A DNA stretch of 64,000 nucleotides from CAZDVK01 sp964508915 (GTDB taxonomy: Bacteria > Pseudomonadota > Alphaproteobacteria > Paracaedibacterales > CAIULA01): assembly GCA_964508915.1 (NCBI GenBank), contig CAZDVK010000001.1, forward strand, positions 1-64,000, in the 5' to 3' direction. Positions 25,966 through 35,095 of the stretch are shown piece after piece. Under the pieces are notes generated by a model that saw only the letters and a program-made list of their open reading frames with translations, searched no databases and was not told the DNA's origin. The translations under genes were made by a program, and so were the position numbers. Position 1 is the stretch's first letter; the number at the start of each line of letters is the position of its first letter.

Positions 25966-26364
25966 ATGGCGCGTGTAACCGTTGAAGATTGTATTTTAAA
26001 TGTCCCTAATCGCTTTGAGCTTGTTTTGTTAGCGGCTAAAAGAGCGAGGGAGATATCTGCGGGTTCGGCGATTACCGTTGCACGAGACAATGATAAAAAT
26101 CCGGTGGTGGCTTTGCGTGAGATCTCAGAAAATTCTATCCCTTTGGACAACTTAAGAGAAGGGTTGATCAAAGGTATGCAGCGCAACGTTTTCATTGATG
26201 ACATAGAGCATGAGTTAGACGAAGAGTTGCAGGATGTTTTGTCGGCACAAAATGCGTGGCCTGAAACAGAAAATTATCAAGATTTAGTCATGTCAGATGA
26301 TGAAGAGGACGCTGCTGATTCTGATGATGAGGAAAGCACGGACGGGGAAGAAGATTCTTTTTAA
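25966..26364 (+). CDS. rpoZ: RNA polymerase omega subunit
   Basis: A 132-residue omega subunit, which binds the beta-prime C-terminus and aids polymerase assembly. The N-terminal core MARVTVEDCILNVPNRFELV and AAKRAREISAG match the family closely, with a following ALREI helix. Compared with E. coli (91 residues) it has a long acidic tail (residues 85-132, about half Asp/Glu), as in many alphaproteobacteria. A short hairpin with T6 lies at 25891-25911 in its leader. It is followed by acpP after 84 nt. Confidence 0.94.
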   Translation: MARVTVEDCILNVPNRFELVLLAAKRAREISAGSAITVARDNDKNPVVALREISENSIPLDNLREGLIKGMQRNVFIDDIEHELDEELQDVLSAQNAWPETENYQDLVMSDDEEDAADSDDEESTDGEEDSF

Positions 26365-26448
26365 GCGAATCACAAACCCGTTGCTTTTAGACTTTTGATT
26401 GTGTAAAAGTTCTTTTTATAACAAACTTTTATTTAGGGAATAAACCGA

Positions 26449-26688
26449 ATGAGCGATATTGCTGAACGCGTAAAGAAAATTGTTGTAGAACACTTAGGTG
26501 TTGATGAAGCGAAAGTAGTTGATGGTGCCAGTTTTTCTGATGATTTAGGTGCTGATAGCCTTGATCAGGTTGAATTGGTTATGAAATTTGAAGATGAATT
26601 TGGTTGCGAAATTCCTGATGATGCAGCTGAAAAAATTACGACAATTCGTTCTGCTATTAGCTATATCGAATCTAAGCAAGCTGCTTAG
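26449..26688 (+). CDS. acpP: acyl carrier protein
   Basis: A 79-residue acidic carrier of fatty-acid intermediates. The 4'-phosphopantetheine attachment serine is in GADSLDQVELVM (about residue 37). The sequence MSDIAERVKKIVVEHLGVDE is canonical. It is directly followed by fabF, the standard alphaproteobacterial pairing, with 20 nt between them, so co-transcription is expected. Confidence 0.98.
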   Translation: MSDIAERVKKIVVEHLGVDEAKVVDGASFSDDLGADSLDQVELVMKFEDEFGCEIPDDAAEKITTIRSAISYIESKQAA

Positions 26689-26708
26689 GGTCAGGGTTTG
26701 AATTGACT

Positions 26709-27971
26709 ATGCGGCGTGTTGTTGTAACGGGTATAGGGGTTGTTTCCCCTTTGGCAGATGGAACTGAAAGTACGTGGAGTCGGCTTTTGGCCTGTGAATC
26801 GGGTATTCGTTCCGTTCGTTCTTTTGATGTGAGTGATATTACATCAAAAATTGCCGGCCAGGTTCCAATAACATTGGATGAAAGTCCTTTTCCATTTGAT
26901 GTTGATAAGTACGTAGAGTCTAAAGATCAACGGAAAATGGACCGTTTTATTGTTTACGCTATGGCTGCTGCCCAGCACGCCATTGAAGATTCTGGATGGG
27001 TTGCCAAAACAGAGGAAGACCAAGAGCGCACTGGTGTGATAATTGGCTCTGGTATTGGTGGCCTTCCACAAATTTATGAGACGTCGCTTGTTCTAAAAGA
27101 TCAAGGTGCGCGCCGTGTTAGCCCTTTTTTCATACCAGCATCCCTGATTAATTTAGCGTCAGGTCATGTGTCTATTAAATATGGGTTTAAGGGGCCGAAC
27201 CATTCTGTTGTTACGGCTTGTGCAACAGGTGCCCATGCTATTGGTGATGCAGCCCGTTTGATACAATTTGGTGATGCTGATGTAATGGTTGCCGGTGGTA
27301 CGGAAGCCGCTGTTTGCCGCATTGGTATGGCAGGTTTTGCTGCAGCGCGGGCCCTTAGCACTGCTTATAATGACAAACCAGCGGAGGGTTCACGCCCTTG
27401 GGATGAAAACCGCGATGGATTTGTGATAGGTGAGGGTAGTGCTTTATTGGTTTTAGAAGAATATGAGCATGCCAAAAAGCGCGGTGCTAAAATTTATGGC
27501 GAAGTGATTGGGTATGGATTATCGGGCGATGCCCACCATATTACAGCACCTGCAGAAGATGGTGATGGTGCTTTTCGTGCCATGCGGGCAGCGCTGAAAA
27601 ACGCCAATATTTCCTGTGATTCTATAGACTATATTAATGCACATGGTACATCGACCCCTTTGGGTGATGCCATTGAAGTAAAGGCTGTTAAACGTTTATT
27701 TGGTGATCATGCTTATAAAATAGCCATGTCATCTACTAAATCTGCCATTGGGCACTTATTGGGGGCAGCAGGCAGTATTGAGGCCGCTTTTTGTTTGTTG
27801 GCCATGCGCGATGGTGTGATGCCAGCTACATTGAATTTACATAATCCATCTGACGGGTGTGACCTGAACTTTGTGCCGTTAACGCCACAAAAAAAGGAAT
27901 TGAACGTTGTTATGTCCAATTCCTTTGGGTTTGGTGGAACGAATGCCAGCCTGATTTTAAAACGGGTTTAA
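26709..27971 (+). CDS. fabF: beta-ketoacyl-ACP synthase II
   Basis: About 420 residues from ATG 26709 (MRRVVVTGIGVVSPL); TTG 26703 would add only two residues. The Cys-His-His catalytic set is in VVTACATGAH, NAHGTSTPLGD and KSAIGHLLGAAG. The enzyme condenses malonyl-ACP with acyl-ACP in type II fatty acid elongation. It lies 20 nt after acpP. The 3' end overlaps the remnant at 27957 by 15 nt in the opposite orientation. Confidence 0.97.
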   Translation: MRRVVVTGIGVVSPLADGTESTWSRLLACESGIRSVRSFDVSDITSKIAGQVPITLDESPFPFDVDKYVESKDQRKMDRFIVYAMAAAQHAIEDSGWVAKTEEDQERTGVIIGSGIGGLPQIYETSLVLKDQGARRVSPFFIPASLINLASGHVSIKYGFKGPNHSVVTACATGAHAIGDAARLIQFGDADVMVAGGTEAAVCRIGMAGFAAARALSTAYNDKPAEGSRPWDENRDGFVIGEGSALLVLEEYEHAKKRGAKIYGEVIGYGLSGDAHHITAPAEDGDGAFRAMRAALKNANISCDSIDYINAHGTSTPLGDAIEVKAVKRLFGDHAYKIAMSSTKSAIGHLLGAAGSIEAAFCLLAMRDGVMPATLNLHNPSDGCDLNFVPLTPQKKELNVVMSNSFGFGGTNASLILKRV

Positions 27972-28643
27972 GTTATAACGGGTTACCACAAATCTAATTT
28001 TGTCACTTCTTTTAACAGCCTCTGGCGCCAACTCTGCAAATGACATGCGCAGCAACTCAAACTGCATCCGAATGCGCGTGGCTTCATCCACCAATTCTAT
28101 GCCATCAATATTCACATCCCCTAGACGCCCTTGCAAAATAGCAATGGCTGTTCGTTGAGATTTCCCTTGGGGGCACACATCAACCCCATCCGCCATAGAT
28201 TTGACTAAAGCAATTTTCATAGCTGTATGGGCATCGCCCTTTTCACGAAGATCCATAGGGTTTTTATACCCCGCCTCCGTTTGGTAGATTTTACAGAAAT
28301 GCCAGAAATGTGCATAAATGCTTTCTTCTAATTTAATACCACCTAAGATGGTGGTATTCCCACGGATGCTTCCCCACGTTGGTACTGGGCCATTCAAAGC
28401 ACGCAGGGCTTTTTCGCTGAATATCCACTGAAAAACCACGGCCTGCTCGAATGAAAACCTCTAATTCAGAAAGCTCCGTTTGAACAGTTGGGTCAATATT
28501 CAAATCATCATGCACTTGCATGAGTTTTTGAACAGCTAACAACGTTCTAGCATCCCGGTCACCAGCGTGAACATTGATACCAACAGTCGGGTTCAAAGCC
28601 TGATGAGCACGTATAAAAGCATTTTGTCCCCCTAAGATGGCAT
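27957..28643 (-). pseudogene. frameshifted 3' continuation of the upstream GFGG-family gene
   Basis: Two open segments lie head to tail on the minus strand in different frames: about 28643-28333 (AFIRAHQALNPTVGINV and onward) and 28439-27957 (ALRALNGPVPTWGSIRGN to the end). The first starts before the stop of the gene at 28632, near an A6/G4 run and a G5 run. The two segments overlap near 28410-28440. Together they read as about 220 residues of one continuing protein with two frameshifts. The later part has a conserved-looking ICPQGKSQRTAIAILQGRL-like segment. Neither piece has its own good start, so I treat it as decayed or frame-switched coding sequence, not as two genes. Confidence 0.6.
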
Positions 28644-30236
28644 GCCATAGTACCCCATTTTTTCTGCTTCTTTAATACGTCGTAGCAATTCTTCTTGTCG
28701 TTCCTTGTCTGTTTTTTCTTGATTTTCTCGCGCTTTGGCTATTGCAGCTTCAACAACCTGATTCCAATCTGCACCTTCACCTAAAATCTGCGAGATACAA
28801 CTTTTAAGAATCCAGTCTTTATAGGCTGCTAACCCCCCTACATCAACCCTACGTGACAAGTCGATAAGACGTTCTGCGAAAAGGTCTATAAAATCATAAT
28901 TTCCTTTCAGGTGAGGTAGTAAAAAATCATGAATCAAACGACGAATCTGATAATGATTCATCATTTCAAGTAATTTATTTTTAACCTGTTCATAGTATTC
29001 ATAAGGGACCATGGCTAAATATAAAAGGAAATGCATTTTATCATCTTCAGAAAGCTGCTGAACACTTACATTCTGAATTACGTCAAAGAAAATTTCTTTT
29101 CCTCGTAAACTAAACCGACGCGTTTCAAAAAGCATAGTATCTGTTTTTGAAAAATTACCAGGTTTGCAGTAACGTTCCACAAGCGCCAGAAATCTTTCCT
29201 GTTCTTCTCGGCTATAAAATGTACATAAATACAAAAGCTGCGGGTCAATACGCGTTTCAGCTTCTCTTGTGGCGCTTGCCCCCATTGTTGTGCGGGGATA
29301 AAGCTGTGCTGTTAGCTTTTGAAGTTTTTCAATAAGCCAAGCACGATTCTCCACAGGAATACGGTTCAGCATCCACTCAATGGATAGATCTCTGTGTTCA
29401 GTCAGGTCTCCTGAGCTGTCTTTTTTTAAAAGATGAACAATTGTTATATCTCCCATCTCTTGCCTCAAAAATTCTTCACTATTTCCCAAATAATCCGCTT
29501 CTAAAAGTGTACCCCGTATAACAAGTGTGGGCAAAGCATCAAAACTTTGATAGTTTGGAATATACTCAGCTATAACATCCCTCACAGAATAATAATAAGG
29601 GAAAATGGCCGCAAACTCTTTTCGAGACGGTAAAATCTTAAATTTTGTTATTCGACCGTTCTTTGTTCTTTTCTCCCCCCGGTAATACATACTAGGCCTG
29701 AAAACGGTTTCTGGAACATCCCACGTCCAATTCATAGGGAGAGCGGGTGGCTCAACAAACCCACCACGTTCCCGAGCTTGGATCCCTTGATCTAAAAACC
29801 GGTACAAATTATACCAATGCAACTGAATAGGCCCATCATCAGATAGGGTGGGTTCTAACCCACCCGGTTGTTTGGTTATAAATCCAATGGAGCTACCAGC
29901 ACGTCTAGCAATCTTCCATTCAGCCGGGGTGGCGGGGGTTTCGCTGACACCGCCAAAGCCATATCCCATCAAAACTAAATGGGCCATGTTCACGTACCTA
30001 CCACGACGATCTTCATGTGTTGCAGGGTTTGATGCTTGTTCCATTAACCAATCGGCAAAGGCATAAGCAATATGGACGCGTGCACGCATTTGTGTTTGCA
30101 TAGCACGCTGCTTAGTCTGAACATCCCGTTGGTTCATTCGCAAAACAGTATGAATATCATTTTCTGTAATGTCAGCCCAAGAAGGCTTTGCATACCCCAC
30201 AATAAAAGTGGCAATTATTAAACAAGCCCTTATCAT
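28632..30236 (-). CDS. secreted GFGG-family protein, possibly phase-variable
   Basis: A 534-residue protein with a signal peptide (residues 1-21, ending SWA-D), H-I-A-Y at 55-58 and GYGFGGVS at 91-98, the family N-terminal pattern. The rest is helical with Glu/Lys-rich ends; residues 405-460 resemble the repeat module of the 57678 protein. The function is unknown. The ATG at 30236 lacks a binding site: seven AGCAAGTC units sit in front of it. A better-placed ATG (30303) with AAGGTGG upstream precedes the repeat and is out of frame with seven units. It ends at TAG 28632, after which homologous-looking coding continues in other frames. Confidence 0.7.
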   Translation of the reverse strand: MIRACLIIATFIVGYAKPSWADITENDIHTVLRMNQRDVQTKQRAMQTQMRARVHIAYAFADWLMEQASNPATHEDRRGRYVNMAHLVLMGYGFGGVSETPATPAEWKIARRAGSSIGFITKQPGGLEPTLSDDGPIQLHWYNLYRFLDQGIQARERGGFVEPPALPMNWTWDVPETVFRPSMYYRGEKRTKNGRITKFKILPSRKEFAAIFPYYYSVRDVIAEYIPNYQSFDALPTLVIRGTLLEADYLGNSEEFLRQEMGDITIVHLLKKDSSGDLTEHRDLSIEWMLNRIPVENRAWLIEKLQKLTAQLYPRTTMGASATREAETRIDPQLLYLCTFYSREEQERFLALVERYCKPGNFSKTDTMLFETRRFSLRGKEIFFDVIQNVSVQQLSEDDKMHFLLYLAMVPYEYYEQVKNKLLEMMNHYQIRRLIHDFLLPHLKGNYDFIDLFAERLIDLSRRVDVGGLAAYKDWILKSCISQILGEGADWNQVVEAAIAKARENQEKTDKERQEELLRRIKEAEKMGYYGMPS

Positions 30237-30292
30237 GACTTGCTGACTTGCTGACTTGCTGACTTGCTGACTTGCTGACTTGCTGACTTGCT
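30237..30292. repeat. octanucleotide tandem repeat, 7 copies
   Basis: Seven perfect copies of GACTTGCT (AGCAAGTC on the coding strand) end one base before the ATG at 30236. The tract length from the upstream ATG at 30303 is 11 + 8n nt, so that ATG is in frame with the secreted protein only when n is 2, 5 or 8. With the seven copies seen it yields a 43-residue product ending at 30172. Confidence 0.97.
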
Positions 30293-30300
30293 GTTAAGGG

Positions 30301-30320
30301 CATACTATTTTTTCCACCTT
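30301..30320 (-). promoter_or_regulatory. ribosome binding site and ATG upstream of the octamer tract
   Basis: On the minus strand AAGGTGG (30320-30314) lies 10 nt before ATG (30303-30301), the only good initiation site in front of the secreted gene. The frame from this ATG runs through the octamer repeats, so it decides whether the downstream frame is read. Confidence 0.6.
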
Positions 30321-30386
30321 AATAACTTTATTTTTATTTTTATCAAGTTATTATTAACATAAAGTTAATAATCAAGAAATATTTTT

Positions 30387-30866
30387 ATGACCTATATTTT
30401 AGGGTTAGACCCAGGCCTTCGACACACAGGCTGGGGGATTATTCGGTCGGAAGGGAATAGTCTTCGGCACGTGGGCCACGGTGTTATTGATGCTGATCAA
30501 GATGGTGATTTAGCCCATCGATTGCACGATTTATTTCAAAAACTGACTACCGTTATGGAGCAGCACACGATTCATGAAGCAGCTGTTGAGGAAACGTTTG
30601 TGAACAAAAACCCCACATCTACTTTAAAATTGGGCATGGCCCGTGGGGTGGTTCTGTTGGCGCCGGCACAGTTGCACATTCCTGTTTTTGAATATTCAGC
30701 GAATCGGGTTAAAAAATCTGTGGTGGGTGTGGGGCACGCTGACAAAAACCAGGTTCTAACTATGGTTCAATATTTTTTGCCAGTTTTAAAAGGTGGAAAA
30801 ATTCGGGCTGATGCGGCGGATGCCTTAGCTGTTGCCATTTGTCATGCCCATTTTCGGGGGAAATAA
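30387..30866 (+). CDS. ruvC: Holliday junction endonuclease RuvC
   Basis: A 159-residue resolvase cutting Holliday junctions with RuvAB. Catalytic acidic residues are visible: D8 in GLDPGLRHTGWG, Glu in AVEETFVNKNP, and the two Asp in RADAADALAVAICH near the C-terminus. The length is typical. In many alphaproteobacteria it stands beside yebC and ruvAB; here yebC is 21 kb away and ruvAB is absent from the window, a sign of rearrangement. Confidence 0.96.
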   Translation: MTYILGLDPGLRHTGWGIIRSEGNSLRHVGHGVIDADQDGDLAHRLHDLFQKLTTVMEQHTIHEAAVEETFVNKNPTSTLKLGMARGVVLLAPAQLHIPVFEYSANRVKKSVVGVGHADKNQVLTMVQYFLPVLKGGKIRADAADALAVAICHAHFRGK

Positions 30867-31130
30867 GGGGGCAATTTTTTCCTTATTAATCAAATTTAAT
30901 ATAGTTTATATCGGCACTTGGTGTAATTTTTATTCTGACGTTTTCTTGAGCCGTAAATCGTCCTTCTCACGATGAGTTAAAATTGACATCCTGTACCTGT
31001 GTTCACACGCAAATAGACCCTTTCTAAAACATCACTACTCTCCAGGGCCATAGAGTTAAGTAAAAATTAATTCTTTTTTGGTAACAGTAGAGCATAAGCT
31101 TCTTATTTTTAAAAAGGTCTTTAATCTATT

Positions 31131-32687
31131 ATGGCACTTAAATTATTCTTAGTTTTTTTTGCACTTATGGGGTTTAGTTATTGTGGATTTTCTGCTGAAA
31201 CATCTAAGGAGGAATCAGATCCAACCCAGATTAATTTTGATAGTTTAAGTTGCAGCCAAGATGATCAGGACAAAGCTGGGGTGCAAGCACGTGAGTGCAT
31301 CGCTGAATGTAGGAAAAAAGACCCCGATGGGACAAATGAGAAGGTTAAAGAACAATACAGTCAATGCCGTAGTATATTTATGGCATACCAAAAGAAATGT
31401 GAAGAAAGTAAGGCAACTTCACCGATAAGTGAGGATGAATCAGTCACCCCTAAACCCTCCAAGAAAGCTAAATTTTTAATACATGATGATTACGCAGCTG
31501 GTTTCAACTGTAATACAAAATGTACACGTAAATTGGCTGAAAGCTTTACCTCTGCAAAAGCGCAATCAGAGGAGGGGGTTAAAGCCTTACAAGAATGTTT
31601 TGCTTTATGTTTGGTGAGCCCCTGGAAACATTACAACCAAAAAGGTAAGTGGGATGAAATAAAAAGACCCTGGGATCATGTCAAAAATTTCATGACTGTT
31701 TTTATCAATAAAAAATCTACCGAAGTTTCTGATTCGGTTTATGAAAAATTAAGCCCTGAGTCTGCGAAAGAAACTTTAATGTCACCTATTTTTGTTGAAA
31801 TGTCAAAAATAGCAGCAAAAGATCCTGATTCTTTTTTTGCAGCCTTTGTAAAAAAACTTGTTGATCTAGTTTCAGATCCAAATCAGTCAGATTGTTTGGC
31901 TTTTAGGGGGAAGGTTAATGAAGTATCTAACTACCTTCCTCCCGAGATTGTTCAAGTTATTTTAGATTATATAAGCCCTGATAGCTTGGATAGAGCACGT
32001 TTCTTAGCAAAAGTACTTGAAAGACAAAATCCGCGACTTACACCTGATCAATTGGAAAGGGTGAAATCTGGTCAGATGTGTTGGCAACTTGCGGGTAGGT
32101 TAGCATGGTTTGATGGAAAATTTATAGATGATCAATTTAGAAAAATTGCAGGGGACCCTGAGAATGCGGATTATTCGTTGATTATGTCGGCTCTAATTAA
32201 GCCAGGTATTACAAACTTAGAAGGTAAAGTATCAGAACTATTCGATGGCGTGCCAGATGGTGAAAAAGTTCAGTTTATGGAAAAATTCACAAGAAAACTT
32301 ATTGAGTGTGTACAGTACATTCACAATAATTTTAATGATGTTTTTGATGAATGCTTTGTGTTGCAGACGGATGGATTCAAGAAAAAATTGTGGGAAACAA
32401 TTAAAAAGCTTCTTCCTGAAGATGTTTATTTCAATTTTATAAAAACTGTTCAACGAGAGAGTGAGTGGGGATGTAAATTTGCAGAGCATCTTGTGTCAAA
32501 AGCATTTCTTTATGGCAAAGATAAGGAGAGGTACAAAAGCGTTTTGCCACTTTCAGATTCCGAAAAAAGAAAAATTAGGGCAGTTTCCACGTGCGAGGAT
32601 TTAAAGATTGCTTTGGATAAGCGCGAGGCCTCCGAAAAAAAGGAAAAACCGGTTAAGGCTGAAAAAACGAACCGTCGTCGCGGATAA
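31131..32687 (+). CDS. secreted Cys-rich protein with CX3C pairs
   Basis: A 518-residue protein of unknown function. It has a signal peptide (residues 1-21), then a Cys-rich region with CX3C pairs at C56-C60, C127-C131 (C-N-T-K-C-T) and C156-C160, plus C41, C79 and C90. The spacing suggests helical hairpins held by disulfides. Residues 180-480 are mostly helical, with no recognised domain, and the tail is Lys/Arg-rich. The C-x-T-K-C-T motif recurs in the secreted protein at 2210. It is convergent with yejF, 7 nt apart. Confidence 0.7.
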   Translation: MALKLFLVFFALMGFSYCGFSAETSKEESDPTQINFDSLSCSQDDQDKAGVQARECIAECRKKDPDGTNEKVKEQYSQCRSIFMAYQKKCEESKATSPISEDESVTPKPSKKAKFLIHDDYAAGFNCNTKCTRKLAESFTSAKAQSEEGVKALQECFALCLVSPWKHYNQKGKWDEIKRPWDHVKNFMTVFINKKSTEVSDSVYEKLSPESAKETLMSPIFVEMSKIAAKDPDSFFAAFVKKLVDLVSDPNQSDCLAFRGKVNEVSNYLPPEIVQVILDYISPDSLDRARFLAKVLERQNPRLTPDQLERVKSGQMCWQLAGRLAWFDGKFIDDQFRKIAGDPENADYSLIMSALIKPGITNLEGKVSELFDGVPDGEKVQFMEKFTRKLIECVQYIHNNFNDVFDECFVLQTDGFKKKLWETIKKLLPEDVYFNFIKTVQRESEWGCKFAEHLVSKAFLYGKDKERYKSVLPLSDSEKRKIRAVSTCEDLKIALDKREASEKKEKPVKAEKTNRRRG

Positions 32688-32694
32688 AGCTTTT

Positions 32695-34299
32695 TTAATG
32701 AATGCGAAAAGCGGCAGCCATTAGATTTTTTGTGTAGTCTGTTTGTGGATGATTGAAAATTTGATCGACTTCACCCTGCTCTACAACTTGGCCATCTTTC
32801 ATCACAATAATTCGGTGACTCATGGCCTGAACTACCTTTAGGTCGTGGCTAATAAACAAATAAGATAATCCATATTTTTGCTGAACGGTGCGCAGTAAAT
32901 CCATGACTTCTGCTTGAATAGAGCGATCTAATGCTGAGGTCGGTTCATCTAAAACCATAACTTGTGGATTTAAGATAAGGGCGCGGGCGATAGCGATGCG
33001 CTGACGTTGACCACCTGAAAATTCATGGGGGTAACGGTGCCTTGCATTAGCGTCCAATCCAACTTCTTCCAAAATTTTGGCAACGGCTTGGTCACGTTCT
33101 TCGGAGGTCATATGGGGTTTGTGAACAGCCAACCCTTCTTCTACAATTTGAAGCACAGAAAACCGTGGGTTCAGTGACCCAAAAGGGTCTTGAAAAATGA
33201 TCTGGAGACGTTGTCTTAATGGGCGCATTTCTTTCAAGGATAATGTATCTAATGAATGGCCATTAAATAAAATGGTACCCTGTTGAATGGGTTGTAGCCG
33301 CAAAAGAGAATAGGCAAGGGTGCTTTTTCCTGAACCACTTTCCCCCACAATGCCTACTGTTTCCCCTTCACGTATGCTTATAGAAACGTGATCAACGGCT
33401 TTAACTTCGTGAATTTTTTTCTTAAAAAAGATCCCTTTTTCTTGGGAAAACGACACACATAAATTTTTAGCTTCAAGAATGGTAGAGGATTCAGGCGGGA
33501 GTGGGGTGGGGGAACCTTTGGGTTCTGCCTCGATCAGGTGACGCGTATATGAATGCTGTGGGTTTTGAAATACATCATGTGTCAGTCCTTGTTCAACAAT
33601 TTTTCCCTCTCGCATAACGGCAATACGTTCAGCCATACGTCCTACAACGCCTAGATCGTGGCTAATAAGAAGTAGCGCCATGTTAAATTGTTTTTGAAGT
33701 GATTGAATTAAATCTAGTATTCCCACTTGAAGGGTAACGTCTAAGGCTGTTGTGGGTTCATCGGCAATTAAAAGTTTGGGTTCGCATGCCAGGGCCATGG
33801 CAATCATCACCCGTTGTCGTTGGCCACCAGACAACTGGTGAGGAAATGCGTCTAAACGGTTGATTCCTTCTTTAAAGCCCACCAGATCTAAAAGTTCCTT
33901 AACGCGACTTTTGGCCTGTTCCTTTGTCATATTTTTATGAACCAAGAGGGGCTCTGCAATTTGTTTTTCGATGGTGTGAAGGGGGTTTAGGGCCGTCATA
34001 GGCTCTTGAAAGATAACCCCCACTTCAGACCCGCGAATGGTTCTTAAGAAAGATTCTTTTTCATTTAAAACGTCACGTCCTTGGAAAAGAATGCTGCCTG
34101 TTGGATGATAAGCTTGGGGGTAGGGCAGTAAACCCAAAATTGACAGAGCTGTTACTGATTTACCTGAGCCGCTTTCCCCAACTAATGCCAGGGTTTCCCC
34201 GGCATCTAATGAAAACGAAACACCCCGAACAGCTTGTAATTCTGCTTGTTGAGCTTGCTTGAAATTAACGCTTAAGTTATTAACTTGAATAAGTGTCAT
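32695..34299 (-). CDS. yejF: peptide ABC transporter, fused dual ATPase (YejF type)
   Basis: A 534-residue protein with two complete nucleotide-binding domains: Walker A GESGSGKS at about 41-48 and again near 320, signatures LSGGQRQR and FSGGQRQR, Walker B LLIADEPTTALD and VMVLDEPTSALD. The QDPFGSLNPRFSV and C-terminal oligopeptide-ABC segments fit the peptide/nickel class. YejF drives uptake of peptides such as microcin C with YejABE. The permease and binding-protein genes are not in the window, so it acts with genes elsewhere. Confidence 0.93.
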   Translation of the reverse strand: MTLIQVNNLSVNFKQAQQAELQAVRGVSFSLDAGETLALVGESGSGKSVTALSILGLLPYPQAYHPTGSILFQGRDVLNEKESFLRTIRGSEVGVIFQEPMTALNPLHTIEKQIAEPLLVHKNMTKEQAKSRVKELLDLVGFKEGINRLDAFPHQLSGGQRQRVMIAMALACEPKLLIADEPTTALDVTLQVGILDLIQSLQKQFNMALLLISHDLGVVGRMAERIAVMREGKIVEQGLTHDVFQNPQHSYTRHLIEAEPKGSPTPLPPESSTILEAKNLCVSFSQEKGIFFKKKIHEVKAVDHVSISIREGETVGIVGESGSGKSTLAYSLLRLQPIQQGTILFNGHSLDTLSLKEMRPLRQRLQIIFQDPFGSLNPRFSVLQIVEEGLAVHKPHMTSEERDQAVAKILEEVGLDANARHRYPHEFSGGQRQRIAIARALILNPQVMVLDEPTSALDRSIQAEVMDLLRTVQQKYGLSYLFISHDLKVVQAMSHRIIVMKDGQVVEQGEVDQIFNHPQTDYTKNLMAAAFRIH

Positions 34300-34356
34300 A
34301 AGCCTTACTATTCAGGAATGAACCAAAAAATTCAAGCAAATAACAACCGCACTGGA

Positions 34357-35082
34357 CTATTTAAATTTTTTATCTTCGTCACAAGTCACACCTTCGTCGC
34401 TTGAGGCAAAGGCCTTGGCAAGAAGGGGGCCATAACATTCTGGTTTTTTAAAGTCAGCAACGACTTTTGGGGCGTCAATGCTGCCCCTTACAAAATCGCC
34501 AAGTGTAAATGAGCTATTATGCAAAATCTCAGCAGCAGGTACCAAAGATGTATCCTTTAAAAAATTACATCTTAAAATCAATCTAACAGCGCTGGCATCC
34601 AGAAGGTTTATGGTTTCGGCGTTAAAAGGAACAGATTTAAGAAGTTGGGTGGCAAAATGCAAATCTTGAGGAAACCCATATAACCCATCTTGAAAAATTG
34701 CAGACAATCTGATGACAGCGGGAATGTAACCTTCATTCACCATTTGCTCCACCATTTGACAAAAAGATGCAACCAGACCATGGGAGTGAGAAGGCTTTTT
34801 AAACTGTTTTTCAAAAGAAGCTATCATTCCCGCATAGGCATTTCTATGCCTTTCTTCCAGAGATCTATATTTTTGATAAACACCTGTGGTGTGGACGGGT
34901 TCTATTTCTAAACCTACAGCTTTAGAAACGGCTTCAGGCCACGCTATATCCCCCACTCTATGCAAAACAAGTGGGGCATCATGCACGGGTTTTTCCTCTG
35001 CTTCTTTCAGGTCTGTTGATGCAAAAACAGAAGTAGCCAACAACAGAACACTTAAAAATTGAATGAGGTTTTTATAAAACAT
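34357..35082 (-). CDS. secreted protein with a Sel1-like repeat
   Basis: A 241-residue protein from ATG 35082, which has AGGAG upstream; a longer frame from 35127 lies in the neighbouring gene. Signal peptide at 1-22 (FLSVLLLATSVFA). Residues 138-175 (EGYIPAVIRLSAIFQDGLYG then a PQDLHFATQLLK helix) fit one Sel1/TPR-like repeat of the type A-x4-G-x2-Y-x2-G-x-G-x2-Q-D. Sel1 proteins often mediate protein contacts in host-associated bacteria; here only one repeat is clear. The upstream orphan ends 14 nt before it starts, so the two may be one operon. Confidence 0.68.
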   Translation of the reverse strand: MFYKNLIQFLSVLLLATSVFASTDLKEAEEKPVHDAPLVLHRVGDIAWPEAVSKAVGLEIEPVHTTGVYQKYRSLEERHRNAYAGMIASFEKQFKKPSHSHGLVASFCQMVEQMVNEGYIPAVIRLSAIFQDGLYGFPQDLHFATQLLKSVPFNAETINLLDASAVRLILRCNFLKDTSLVPAAEILHNSSFTLGDFVRGSIDAPKVVADFKKPECYGPLLAKAFASSDEGVTCDEDKKFK

Positions 35083-35095
35083 CTTATTTCTCCTC

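Noticed and set aside
30237..30292. Short regular repeats considered as a CRISPR array.
   Set aside because: The units are 8 bp with no spacers and no cas genes; it is a simple tandem repeat.
30930..30989. A 19-codon minus-strand ORF (ATG at 30989) with a beginning like IS630-type transposases (ILTHREKDDLRL).
   Set aside because: Too short, with no inverted repeats or further transposase sequence nearby; it may be chance.
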